The notes below the pieces were generated by a model. It did no database searches and was not told the DNA's origin. It saw only the letters and a list, made by a program, of their open reading frames with translations. Positions 1 to 7,517 of a DNA stretch of 43,996 nucleotides are shown piece after piece. This DNA comes from Pseudomonas sp. GTDB taxonomy: Bacteria > Pseudomonadota > Gammaproteobacteria > Pseudomonadales > Pseudomonadaceae. The number at the start of each line of letters is the position of its first letter. Position 1 is the stretch's first letter. The DNA lies in NCBI RefSeq assembly GCF_030147005.1, contig NZ_JASLAW010000156.1, forward strand, positions 1 to 43,996. The letters are read 5' to 3'. A program made the position numbers and the translations under genes.

Positions 1-20
1 GAGCAAGCCCGCTCCCACAC
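1..20. repeat. Partial REP palindrome at window start
   Basis: The first bases are the right arm (GAGCAAGCCCGCTCCCACA) of the REP-type palindrome found repeatedly in this window, for example near 13862-13886. The left arm lies outside the window. It sits just downstream of the minus-strand aminotransferase gene. Confidence 0.7.
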
Positions 21-29
21 TTAGCTGTA

Positions 30-1175
30 TCAACCGTGAGTTTTCAACACCGCTTTCACAGCCGCTGCAGCCCGCTCCACATCCGCCTCCGTCATCGCCG
101 TAAACATCGGCAACGACACAATCAAACGCCCCACTTTTTCTGCAACCGGGAACATGCCTTCCTTGAACCCCTGTGCCCGATACAGGCTCAGCAGGTGGAT
201 CGGCGGGTAGTGATAGCCAATGCCGACGCCGTGGGCCTGCATCTGCTCCATAAAGGTGGCGCGTGCGGGCAAACCATCCTGACGCTCCGGCAAGACCAGT
301 TGGAACAGGTGCCAGTTGCTGTTTTCGAAGTCTGCCGGCGGCAGTTGCGCGCCGTACTGTTCTTCAAAGTCACTGCCGAAGCATTTGAAATAGTGCCGTG
401 CCAGGTGCTGGCGGTGGGCGGTGATCTTCTCGATGTGGGCAAATTGCCCCAGGCCAATGGCGGCGGCGATATCGGTCATGTTGAATTTGCCCCCCAGCAC
501 GTCCACGTCCAGGCCGTCGAAACCGCTGCGGGTAACGCCTTGCAGGCGGTATTTCTCGGCCAGACGGGCTTCTTCGGCGTTGTTCAACACCAGGCAGCCG
601 CCTTCGGATGAGGTGATGTTCTTGTTTGCCTGGAAGCTGAACGACACGAAGTCGCCGGTAGCGCCGATGCGTTCCCCGTCCCAGCTGGAACCCAGGGCCT
701 GGGCGGCATCCTCGACGATGCGCAGGTTGTACTTGTTGGCCAGCGCGTAAAGCATCGGCATGTCCAGAGGCAAGCCGGCCAGATAGACCGGGATGATCGC
801 CTTGGTGCGCGGGGTAATTGCCGCTTCAACCTGGGCCAGGTCGATGTTGCGGGTCAGCGGGTCGATATCGGCAAATACAGGGGTGGCACCCACTTCGAGG
901 ATGACGTTGGCCGTGGCGACCCACGAGATAGGCGTGGTGATGACTTCATCCCCAGGCCCGATACCGGCGATGCGCAACGCGATCTCCATGGTGCAGGTGC
1001 CGGAGTTGAAGGTGCGTACCGGACGGCCGCCAAAGTACTCCGACAATTGCGCTTCGAACGCCTGCACCTTCGGCCCGCTGGTGATCCAGCCGGAACGCAG
1101 GACATCGCCGACCGCCGAGATCGTGGCTTCGTCAATGGTAGGTTTGGAGAACGGCAGGAAGGGCTGTTGGCTCAT
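30..1175 (-). CDS. DegT/DnrJ/EryC1/StrS (ArnB-like) sugar aminotransferase
   Basis: PLP-dependent aminotransferase of the DegT/DnrJ/EryC1/StrS family, which transfers an amino group (usually from glutamate) to a nucleotide-linked keto-sugar for surface polysaccharide or lipid A modification. The 381-residue product has the usual family length. It opens with FLPFSKPTID and SGWITSGP, as in ArnB, has the cofactor aspartate in VEDAAQALG (about D156), and the PLP lysine in SFQANKNIT (about K185). The start at 1175 (MSQQPFLPF) matches the ArnB N-terminus; an upstream in-frame ATG at 1241 would add 22 residues that look non-conserved. Neither start has a strong Shine-Dalgarno. No other sugar genes are visible downstream because the window ends, so the substrate cannot be assigned; ArnB itself is possible but no arn neighbours are seen. 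Confidence 0.85.
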   Translation of the reverse strand: MSQQPFLPFSKPTIDEATISAVGDVLRSGWITSGPKVQAFEAQLSEYFGGRPVRTFNSGTCTMEIALRIAGIGPGDEVITTPISWVATANVILEVGATPVFADIDPLTRNIDLAQVEAAITPRTKAIIPVYLAGLPLDMPMLYALANKYNLRIVEDAAQALGSSWDGERIGATGDFVSFSFQANKNITSSEGGCLVLNNAEEARLAEKYRLQGVTRSGFDGLDVDVLGGKFNMTDIAAAIGLGQFAHIEKITAHRQHLARHYFKCFGSDFEEQYGAQLPPADFENSNWHLFQLVLPERQDGLPARATFMEQMQAHGVGIGYHYPPIHLLSLYRAQGFKEGMFPVAEKVGRLIVSLPMFTAMTEADVERAAAAVKAVLKTHG

Positions 1176-1293
1176 GACGAAGAAGGCATCCGTTTCGGGT
1201 AGGCGATGAGTGATGGACGTGTGAGGCCTGCATGGTTGCACGGCTCGACTGAATATAGCCTGTCGCCCGTGAACGATTCGTCAGGTTGCGGGC

Positions 1294-1326
1294 AAAAAAA
1301 TGCCGCTTGAAAAAGCGGCATTTTTT
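1294..1326 (-). terminator. Rho-independent terminator of the DUF2388 gene
   Basis: An inverted repeat TGCCGCTT-GAAA-AAGCGGCA flanked by A7 on the left and T6 on the right. It lies 12 bases past the stop of the minus-strand gene at 1339-1653. Read on the minus strand, the A tract becomes the U tract. Confidence 0.9.
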
Positions 1327-1338
1327 AACGTGCAGTTG

Positions 1339-1653
1339 TTACTCGGTGACAGCGTTCTTCGCGAGGATGGCGTTGGCCAGTTCCATATCCGTGGCCTGCA
1401 GGCCAGGGTTATCGGCGCGGACTTTCTGCATGGCCGCTTCCAGGTACGGGCCGCGGATGCCGCCGTCGCTGGCAACGAAGCTGCCGGCGTCATCCTGGGC
1501 AGCAACGACCAGCTTGTGGTCCTTGAACGTCAGGTAAGTCGAGCCGGTGGTGGCGCCCGACGAGATGACATTACGCCAGAAGCTGTCGGCCATGGCTGAG
1601 CCGACAGGGAGGGATAGCACAGCGAGGGTTGCGACAGCATATTTGAGACGCAT
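1339..1653 (-). CDS. DUF2388 (TIGR02448-type) secreted protein
   Basis: Small 104-residue exported protein. The N-terminus MRLKYAVATLAVLSLPVGSA is a signal peptide with probable cleavage after AMA (about residue 22). The mature part contains SFWRNVISSGATTGSTY and SFVASDGGIRGPYLEAA, which I recognise as the DUF2388 family, widespread in Pseudomonas and of unknown function. A GGAG Shine-Dalgarno lies just upstream of the ATG and a strong terminator follows the stop, so it is probably monocistronic. No catalytic motif is visible. Assignment to the family is fairly secure; a role is not. Confidence 0.85.
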   Translation of the reverse strand: MRLKYAVATLAVLSLPVGSAMADSFWRNVISSGATTGSTYLTFKDHKLVVAAQDDAGSFVASDGGIRGPYLEAAMQKVRADNPGLQATDMELANAILAKNAVTE

Positions 1654-1721
1654 GGTGGGTGACTCCGGTGGGTTATCTGTACGTTTTGATTGTAGTTAAC
1701 TTGATCCAGTTCCATCACTGA

Positions 1722-2168
1722 CTAAACAGTTTCAACCTTTAAAACGACCCCATCCTGGCCAACCACGCGGACTTGAGCGCCTACGGGGGCGTCGGCACCC
1801 GTTACCATCCATACGCCATCACCGACCTTGACCTTGCCTCTGCCATCCGCGATCGCCTGATGCACCACGAAGGTGCGCCCCACCAGCTCCGAGCCGCGCT
1901 CGTTCAAGCCCGGTTGGTCGCTGGTCTTGGCGCTGCTGCGTTGGCGTCTCCACCAGTACACGGCGGTCAATATCGACAACAGGGCGAACAGCAACAGTTG
2001 CCACTCAAGCCCCAGGGGCGGGACGAGAAACTTGATCACCCCCACGGCGGCTGCGGCGATACCCATCCACAACAGGTAACCTCCGGCACCGAACACCTCG
2101 AGGATCAACAACACGGTGCCCAGCGCCAACCAGTCCCAAAACGAAAGATGCTGCAGAAAATCCCACAT
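1722..2168 (-). CDS. NfeD family membrane protein
   Basis: A 148-residue membrane protein of the short NfeD class. It begins MWDFLQHLSFWDWLALG, has about three transmembrane segments (residues roughly 12-30, 32-50 and 56-75), and ends in a small beta-rich OB-fold-like domain (about 90-148). NfeD proteins are typically encoded beside SPFH/stomatin proteins and are thought to help organise membrane microdomains. That pairing is seen here: the SPFH gene ends at 2179, 10 bases upstream, and its stop overlaps the GAGGT Shine-Dalgarno of this gene, so the two are co-transcribed and probably translationally coupled. An in-frame upstream start at 2240 would overlap the SPFH gene and is less likely. 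Confidence 0.88.
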   Translation of the reverse strand: MWDFLQHLSFWDWLALGTVLLILEVFGAGGYLLWMGIAAAAVGVIKFLVPPLGLEWQLLLFALLSILTAVYWWRRQRSSAKTSDQPGLNERGSELVGRTFVVHQAIADGRGKVKVGDGVWMVTGADAPVGAQVRVVGQDGVVLKVETV

Positions 2169-2178
2169 GGTGGCGACC

Positions 2179-3099
2179 TCAGCCTTTCTTGTTGTCGAAA
2201 GTCGCTTTGACGATCTCGCCGATACCGCCCACGGCGCCAATTACCTGGCTGGCTTCCAGCGGCATCAGGATTACTTTGCTGTTGTTGGCCGACGCCAGCT
2301 TGCCCAAGGCATCAATGTATTTCTGCGCGACAAAGTAATTCACAGCCTGCACGTTGCCGGAGGCGATCGCTTCCGATACCACTTGGGTTGCGCGGGCTTC
2401 AGCCTCGGCCTGACGCTCGCGCGCTTCGGATTCAAGGAAGGCGGCCTGGCGGCTACCCTCGGCCTCGAGGATCTGCGCCTGCTTCTTGCCTTCGGCGGTG
2501 AGGATGGCCGAGGCTCGCAGGCCTTCGGCTTCGAGGATCTGTGCACGCTTGATCCGCTCGGCTTTCATCTGCCCGGACATGGCCGCCATCAGGTCGGCTG
2601 GCGGGCTGATGTCCTTGATTTCGATACGGGTGATCTTGATGCCCCACGGCGCGGTGGCTTCGTCGACGGTGCGCAGCAGTTTTTCGTTGATACCGTCGCG
2701 CTGGCTGAGCATGGCATCCAGCTCCATGGAGCCAAGCACCGTACGAATATTGGTTTGCAGCAAATTGCGGATGGCATGCTCGAGGTTGTTCACCTCATAC
2801 GCCGCCTGGGCAGTGTTGACCACTTGGAAGAAGCACACGGCGTCGATCTGCACGGTGGCGTTGTCAGCGGTAATCACTTCCTGGGGAGGAATATCCAGCA
2901 CGCTTTCCATCACGTTGATCTTGCGGCCGATGCGGTCCATGACCGGGATGATGATGTTAAGGCCGGGCTTGAGGGTGTTGGTGTAGCGGCCGAAACGTTC
3001 GACTGTCCACTGGTAGCCTTGGGGCACCACCTTGAAACCCATGAACAGGATGGCAATGGCCAACCCTACGAAAAGAAGCAGTACGGTTCCGATCTGCAT
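2179..3099 (-). CDS. SPFH/Band 7 (stomatin/QmcA-like) protein
   Basis: A 306-residue membrane-anchored SPFH protein. An N-terminal transmembrane helix (TVLLLFVGLAIAILFMGF, residues 4-21) is followed by the Band 7 domain starting at VVPQGYQWTVERFGRY (about 24-200) and an Ala/Glu-rich coiled-coil region with AEGKKQAQILEAEGSRQAAF (about 205-250). Length and order match the QmcA/stomatin-like family, which forms large oligomers in the inner membrane; a role in microdomains or protease regulation is inferred from relatives. The start has an AGGAAA Shine-Dalgarno. It forms an operon with the downstream nfeD-type gene at 1722-2168. Confidence 0.9.
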   Translation of the reverse strand: MQIGTVLLLFVGLAIAILFMGFKVVPQGYQWTVERFGRYTNTLKPGLNIIIPVMDRIGRKINVMESVLDIPPQEVITADNATVQIDAVCFFQVVNTAQAAYEVNNLEHAIRNLLQTNIRTVLGSMELDAMLSQRDGINEKLLRTVDEATAPWGIKITRIEIKDISPPADLMAAMSGQMKAERIKRAQILEAEGLRASAILTAEGKKQAQILEAEGSRQAAFLESEARERQAEAEARATQVVSEAIASGNVQAVNYFVAQKYIDALGKLASANNSKVILMPLEASQVIGAVGGIGEIVKATFDNKKG

Positions 3100-3176
3100 A
3101 GCGATTTCCTATCTGATGATGTCAGTGACACGACGTTCGGCCGATTGTAACGGTCTCGTCACGGATAAGAACGGTT

Positions 3177-4862
3177 TCAGTGCCCCACGAACAAAGGATT
3201 TGTTTCTGAATCCCCTGGGGTAACCCTGAGTACTTCCGCCATTGTCGTGAGCCCGGCCTTCACCTTTTGCATGCCGGCCATCCGCAGGCTGTGCATGCCT
3301 TGCCCGAGAGCCGCATGGCGCATGGCCTGCACGTCCGCGCCGGGGGTGATCAGCGCCTTGAGGGTGTCGTCCAGGGTCATGATTTCGTAGAGCCCGGCTC
3401 TGCCGCGATAACCACTGTCGCGGCACTCCACGCAGCCGGCGGCTTCGTAACCTTCGGCTACGGCGCGCTTGCAGTGAGGGCACAGGACCCGCACCAAGCG
3501 TTGTGCCATCACGCCTATCAACGTCGCCTTGATCAAATAATGGGCAATGCCCAGTTCCTGCAGGCGGCTGATGGCGCTCGGCGCATCGTTGGTATGCAGG
3601 GTCGACAGCACCAGATGCCCGGTTAATGCTGCCTGGATCGCCATTTCGGCGGTTTCCTGGTCGCGGATCTCGCCGATCATGATGATGTCCGGGTCTTGGC
3701 GCAGCAACGCGCGGATACCGCTGGCGAAGGTAAGGTCGATGTTGTGTTGCACCTGCATCTGGTTGAACGCCGGTTCGACCATTTCGATGGGGTCTTCCAC
3801 CGTGCACAGGTTGACCTCGCGGCTCGCCAGTTGCTTGAGGGTGGTGTAGAGCGTGCTGGTCTTGCCCGAGCCGGTGGGGCCGGTGACCAGAATGATGCCG
3901 TTGGCCTGCCGCGTCATGGCCTGCCAGCGCTGTTGATCTTCGGCAGACAACCCCAACTGGTCGAAATCCTTAAGCAGCACCTGGGGATCGAAAATGCGCA
4001 TGACCAGCTTCTCGCCAAAGGCGGTGGGCAAGGTCGACAGGCGCAGTTCCACTTCAGTGCCTGCCGGGGTTTTCATTTTGATGCGGCCATCCTGGGGCTT
4101 GCGCTTTTCTGCCACGTTCATACGGCCAAGGCTTTTCAACCGGCTGACCACAGCGGTGGTGACCTGGGGTGGAAATTGGTAGACGTCATGCAACAGCCCA
4201 TCGATGCGAAAGCGCACGCGACCCTGTTCGCGGCAGGGCTCGATATGGATATCGCTGGCCCGTTGGTTAAAGGCGTACTGCAACAGCCAGTCGACGATAT
4301 TGACGATATGCGCATCATCGGCGTGGGGCTCCTTATCGCTGGCGCCGAGGTTGAGCAGTTCGACATTACCGGGCGCCGCCATCTTTTGATCAGCGCCACT
4401 GACTGATTTGGCCAACCGGTAAAACTCGTTGATACAGCGCTGGATGGCTTGGGGGTTGGCTACCACGCGCTTGATCGAGCGTTTGAGTACTTGGGAAAGG
4501 CCCGCCTCCCAGCCGCTGACGTGGGGTTGAGCACTGGCGACCGTAACGCTGCGCGCATCCACGGCCACTGCGAGGATGGCGTGGCGCTGAGCAAAGGCGT
4601 GGGACATCAACGGCACCACCGTCGCCACGTCGATCTTCAGCGGGTCGATGCGTAGGTAAGGCTGATCGACCTGCCGGGCCAGCCACTGCGTAAGCGTTTC
4701 CAGGCACGGTCCTTCCTCGGCAATACGTTCCAGGGGATGCTGGGCGCTGGTGGGGGCGGACGACAACCGCCGCGCCGTCTCCGGCGTAATCAGATGCTGC
4801 TCGATCAATGCAGGCAGCAGCTGATGCAGTTCCAGAGGGCGATCTTGCAGGGCGGCGGGCAT
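3177..4862 (-). CDS. GspE/PilB-type secretion ATPase, orphan
   Basis: A 561-residue ATPase of the type II secretion/type IV pilus family. The N-terminal region (about 10-150) resembles the MshEN/GspE N-domain, followed by the ATPase domain with RASDIHIEP (about 201-209), Walker A GPTGSGKTS (about 328-336), Walker B-type RQDPDIIMIGEIRD (about 388-401) and a HTND histidine box (about 423-426). A four-cysteine metal site CPHC...CVEC (about 461-480) is intact, as in GspE/PilB. All motifs needed for activity are present. No pseudopilin, secretin, platform protein or prepilin peptidase is nearby, so its partner machine must be elsewhere. The start MPAALQDRP at 4862 is chosen because an upstream start at 5009 would run into the neighbouring ORF and add non-conserved sequence; the Shine-Dalgarno is weak. 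Confidence 0.85.
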   Translation of the reverse strand: MPAALQDRPLELHQLLPALIEQHLITPETARRLSSAPTSAQHPLERIAEEGPCLETLTQWLARQVDQPYLRIDPLKIDVATVVPLMSHAFAQRHAILAVAVDARSVTVASAQPHVSGWEAGLSQVLKRSIKRVVANPQAIQRCINEFYRLAKSVSGADQKMAAPGNVELLNLGASDKEPHADDAHIVNIVDWLLQYAFNQRASDIHIEPCREQGRVRFRIDGLLHDVYQFPPQVTTAVVSRLKSLGRMNVAEKRKPQDGRIKMKTPAGTEVELRLSTLPTAFGEKLVMRIFDPQVLLKDFDQLGLSAEDQQRWQAMTRQANGIILVTGPTGSGKTSTLYTTLKQLASREVNLCTVEDPIEMVEPAFNQMQVQHNIDLTFASGIRALLRQDPDIIMIGEIRDQETAEMAIQAALTGHLVLSTLHTNDAPSAISRLQELGIAHYLIKATLIGVMAQRLVRVLCPHCKRAVAEGYEAAGCVECRDSGYRGRAGLYEIMTLDDTLKALITPGADVQAMRHAALGQGMHSLRMAGMQKVKAGLTTMAEVLRVTPGDSETNPLFVGH

Positions 4863-4942
4863 AAGGGTTTCCGGTTGGCGTCGGGGGTAATCCCAGGCTA
4901 GCCAGCTTTTGAAAATCCTCCTCGGGCGTGTATTGCAGGCTT

Positions 4943-5281
4943 TTACCGAGACGTCGCCGCCACGGCTTGGGGCCGTGCGCAACCCGCCGGCCACAGTTCC
5001 AGAGAACACACGTTGATCAGGTTTCGAAATTTTTCACCGATCACCTGAGCGCGATGCCAGCTCAGGCCGTCCGTCACGATGTCGATGTGCAGCAGGTCGT
5101 CTTGCCTGTTCACGATCACCTGTTTGGGCGTAAGAAATTGCAGCGCGAAGTAATTCAGCAATCGGCACAGCACGTCCGGTTCCGCCTCCGCGACGATCCG
5201 GTAATGCGCCTCGCAGTGAAGGTTATCGACGGCCCATACATCGGCGCGGGTTACAGAGTGGACGGTTTCGACGGCGTGCAT
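4943..5281 (-). CDS. Small protein with an ACT-like segment, divergent from Lrp-type regulator
   Basis: A 112-residue protein I cannot assign to a named gene. Residues about 25-95 (from AHYRIVAEAEPDVLCRLLNY to NVCSLEL) have the beta-alpha-beta-beta-alpha-beta rhythm and spacing of an ACT or IlvM-type regulatory domain; this is a visual fold guess. The C-terminal tail is Ala/Arg-rich. The start at 5281 has a GGAGAG Shine-Dalgarno at 5287-5292 with 5-base spacing. The Shine-Dalgarno lies in one arm of a CTCCAG/CTGGAG inverted repeat. The gene is divergent from the Lrp/AsnC gene at 5409, suggesting linked control, and its 3' end lies upstream of the GspE-type gene on the same strand. Confidence 0.65.
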   Translation of the reverse strand: MHAVETVHSVTRADVWAVDNLHCEAHYRIVAEAEPDVLCRLLNYFALQFLTPKQVIVNRQDDLLHIDIVTDGLSWHRAQVIGEKFRNLINVCSLELWPAGCARPQAVAATSR

Positions 5282-5288
5282 GCGGACT

Positions 5289-5306
5289 CTCCAGATTCGA
5301 CTGGAG
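5289..5306 (-). promoter_or_regulatory. Inverted repeat overlapping the SD of the ACT-like gene
   Basis: CTCCAG (5289-5294), a six-base loop, then CTGGAG (5301-5306). In the minus-strand transcript this folds into a 6-bp hairpin whose 3' arm contains the GGAG of the Shine-Dalgarno. It could also be a DNA operator for the divergent Lrp-type protein. Both readings are inference. Confidence 0.45.
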
Positions 5307-5317
5307 AAATTTTTACA

Positions 5318-5346
5318 TTGGTTGTCGGAGATTTCTTATCTAAGAT
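5318..5346 (+). promoter_or_regulatory. Candidate sigma-70 promoter of the Lrp-type gene
   Basis: TTGGTT at 5318-5323, a 17-base spacer and TAAGAT at 5341-5346. It is placed about 60 bases before the ATG at 5409, in an AT-richer stretch between divergent genes. It is a moderate consensus match only. Confidence 0.4.
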
Positions 5347-5408
5347 TGGTCTGATAGGCCATGAAATGAATCAAGCAATCCAAAGTAATCGGTTAACAGG
5401 GTATTTTT

Positions 5409-5879
5409 ATGCACAGCGAACTGGACGTGTACGACCGCCGCATCCTGGCCCTGCTCCAGGAGGACGCTTCGCTCTCCAGCGCACAGATCGCCGAGAAGGT
5501 CGGCCTCTCGCAGTCACCTTGCTGGCGGCGTATTCAGCGGCTCAAGGAGGAAGGCGTGATCCGCGCCCAGGTCACATTGCTGGACCGCAAGAAAATCGGC
5601 CTCAATACGCAGATTTTCGCCGAGGTCAAACTCAACGCCCACGGTCGGTCCAACTTCACTGAGTTCACCGAGGCGATTCGTGGCTTTCCGGAAGTGTTGG
5701 AGTGTTACGTATTGATGGGCGCGGTAGATTTTCTGTTACGCATTGTCGCGTCGGACATCGAGGCGTACGAGCGGTTTTTCTTTGACAAGTTGTCGATGGT
5801 GCCAGGCATTCAGGAGGTCAATTCGATTGTGGCTTTGTCCGAGATCAAATCCACCACCAGCCTGCCGGTATTGGGCTGA
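5409..5879 (+). CDS. Lrp/AsnC family transcriptional regulator
   Basis: A 156-residue regulator of the feast/famine family, the usual length. The N-terminal helix-turn-helix (about 5-60) includes LDVYDRRILALLQEDA and LSQSPCWRRIQRLKEEGVI, the typical family signature. The C-terminal half (about 70-145) is the RAM/ACT-like ligand domain with GFPEVLECYVLMGAVDFLLRI. Such proteins sense amino acids and often autoregulate and control a divergent gene; here that is the ACT-like gene at 4943-5281. The ligand and regulon cannot be told from the sequence. The Shine-Dalgarno before the ATG is weak. A long REP palindrome follows directly after the stop. Confidence 0.92.
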   Translation: MHSELDVYDRRILALLQEDASLSSAQIAEKVGLSQSPCWRRIQRLKEEGVIRAQVTLLDRKKIGLNTQIFAEVKLNAHGRSNFTEFTEAIRGFPEVLECYVLMGAVDFLLRIVASDIEAYERFFFDKLSMVPGIQEVNSIVALSEIKSTTSLPVLG

Positions 5880-5883
5880 CAAA

Positions 5884-5971
5884 TGTGAGAGCGGGCTTGC
5901 TCGCGAAGGCGTCGTGTCAGTCGATACCTGATGACTGATACACCGCCTTCGCGAGCAAGCCCGCTCTCACA
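5884..5971. repeat. REP pair (REPIN-like) palindrome
   Basis: Two perfectly complementary 28-base arms, 5884-5911 and 5944-5971, each containing GAGCGGGCTTGCTCGCGAA, separated by 32 bases. It sits between the convergent Lrp-type gene and the CYTH-CHAD gene, and may also limit read-through. Confidence 0.9.
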
Positions 5972-5992
5972 GGGACTGTGCTGCGCTATGAA

Positions 5993-7360
5993 TTACAGAC
6001 GCAGAAGGGTCTTCCACGCGCGATTCTGATACACCGCAATCGCTTGGTGCATCCGCGCATCCAGCGACTCATCGGTAATCGGCTGGTTAGCCAGGTGCGC
6101 CAGCTTGTTCAGCTCGCCGTACAAGCGGTCCAGTTCCGGAATGTCCACCACGTGACGCGCATGGTGCAGCCAGGCCTGGATGCGTTCGATACGCGGCAGT
6201 TGCTCGGCCAAGTCTTCCGGCTGCTGCTGGTAGCGAGGCAGTTGCAGGGCAACGGCGTCATCGGCCAGCAGGCGCGGTAGCCAGTTGGTGATTTGCGCGG
6301 CGCCTTGGCGGTTGCCACGCACGGTGCGCTCGACGGTCCAGGTGCGTGCCAGCAGCCAGCGCGAGGTGTTCAGGGAGAAAAGGCCCCAGCGCACATCCTG
6401 CAGTTCTTCAACGAACTGCTCGGGCGCGGCTTTGCGGATGTCTTCATCGTCGTCACCGGCCTGGACCAGCGGGCGCCAGTCTTCCAGCAACGCATCCAGG
6501 GCGCTGCGCAACTCGCTGGTGGATTGACGCGGCGCGGCCTGGCCGAGGCTGCCGATCAGGGCGCGCAATTCGCCGAGGTTCTCGACCCAGTCCTGCAGCA
6601 GACGCCAGTGGCCATTGAAACGATATTGCTCGGCCAGGCGCTGGCTGCTGCCCAGCAGGTGCCACATGATCGCGGCGAAAGCATCGTCCAGCGGCATTTC
6701 GGCGTGGATCTGCGGTGCCGGCAAGCTCAAGGAATAGCTGCTGGCGTCGTACAGGCGATAGCCACGTTCGGCCTTGCTGATGTCACAGGGCATCAGTGCC
6801 AGGGTCGCCGCCAGCTCGGCGGCCAGCTCCAGCAGGGCAGCCGGTTCGCCTTCGCGCAGTTCCAGCTCCAGTTCGCAGATTTCTTCCTTCTGCTTGCCGA
6901 CTACCACGTGGCCCAGGTCCAGGGCGGCTTCGATCACCACCTTGGCTTTGCCGCGACCCCAGGCGATTTCGGCGCGCTCGCGCACGAAATCGGTGGTAAA
7001 AATCGGCTTGAGGGTCTTTTTGTCCAGCTCGGCCAGTTGCTCGGGCCAGCACTCGCCGTCGAGTTTCTTCACGTCGAGCTTGGCTTTGGGCAGGTCCCAA
7101 TTGTATTCGTTACGTTCCGACAAACCGGCGACACTCTGGCCGCGGGTCTTGAGGGTCTGGATGATGTCGTCACCGTCCTTGCGCAAGCGCAGGGCCACCT
7201 TGGCCTGGGCCAGGTCGCGCTCGGGGGTGTCGAAATACTGGTTCATCAACTCACGGCGTTCCCAGCCACTTTTGTTGCGTTTTTTCAGTAGCGGGTGCTC
7301 ACGCAGCGCGGCGAGTGTTTCGCGGCTGACGCGTAGCTTGATTTCGGTTTCTTTCTGCAT
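5993..7360 (-). CDS. CYTH and CHAD domain protein (inorganic triphosphatase-like)
   Basis: A 455-residue two-domain protein. The start MQKETEIKLRVS at 7360 gives the CYTH ExExK signature (E4, E6, K8), characteristic of metal-dependent triphosphate tunnel enzymes; the CYTH domain spans roughly 1-200 and contains several of the paired acidic/basic strands (ELELELREG). The C-terminal half (about 230-455) is a helical CHAD domain with conserved His/Arg-rich helices such as ARHVVDIPELDRLYGELNKL. This resembles E. coli YgiF, an inorganic triphosphatase. CHAD domains bind polyphosphate. The activity here is inferred. The upstream in-frame start at 7444 would add a low-complexity leader and run into the divergent argE promoter. 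Confidence 0.87.
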   Translation of the reverse strand: MQKETEIKLRVSRETLAALREHPLLKKRNKSGWERRELMNQYFDTPERDLAQAKVALRLRKDGDDIIQTLKTRGQSVAGLSERNEYNWDLPKAKLDVKKLDGECWPEQLAELDKKTLKPIFTTDFVRERAEIAWGRGKAKVVIEAALDLGHVVVGKQKEEICELELELREGEPAALLELAAELAATLALMPCDISKAERGYRLYDASSYSLSLPAPQIHAEMPLDDAFAAIMWHLLGSSQRLAEQYRFNGHWRLLQDWVENLGELRALIGSLGQAAPRQSTSELRSALDALLEDWRPLVQAGDDDEDIRKAAPEQFVEELQDVRWGLFSLNTSRWLLARTWTVERTVRGNRQGAAQITNWLPRLLADDAVALQLPRYQQQPEDLAEQLPRIERIQAWLHHARHVVDIPELDRLYGELNKLAHLANQPITDESLDARMHQAIAVYQNRAWKTLLRL

Positions 7361-7458
7361 GGCCGGAAAATCCAGGATCGGGAGCGCAGCCGGGGAAAAG
7401 TGTGGCTGCCAAGGTCGTGCAGTGTACAGGACTGAGCCCGGCAACGTGCCGCAACGGT

Positions 7459-7487
7459 TTATTGTGTCGTGCAGATGGCTCTATAGT
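7459..7487 (+). promoter_or_regulatory. Candidate argE promoter
   Basis: A good -10 hexamer TATAGT at 7482-7487 with a weak -35 TTATTG at 7459-7464 and a 17-base spacer. It is 30 bases upstream of the argE ATG, in the gap between divergent genes. Confidence 0.4.
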
Positions 7488-7517
7488 GGGGTTCATCCGG
7501 GAAGTGGGAGACCGCGC

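Noticed and set aside
2116..3150. A 344-codon open frame on the plus strand
   Set aside because: It is antisense to the SPFH gene and its product has no recognisable motif.
6774..7517. Upstream extension of the argE frame
   Set aside because: It is antisense to the CYTH-CHAD gene, and ArgE length and Shine-Dalgarno give 7518.
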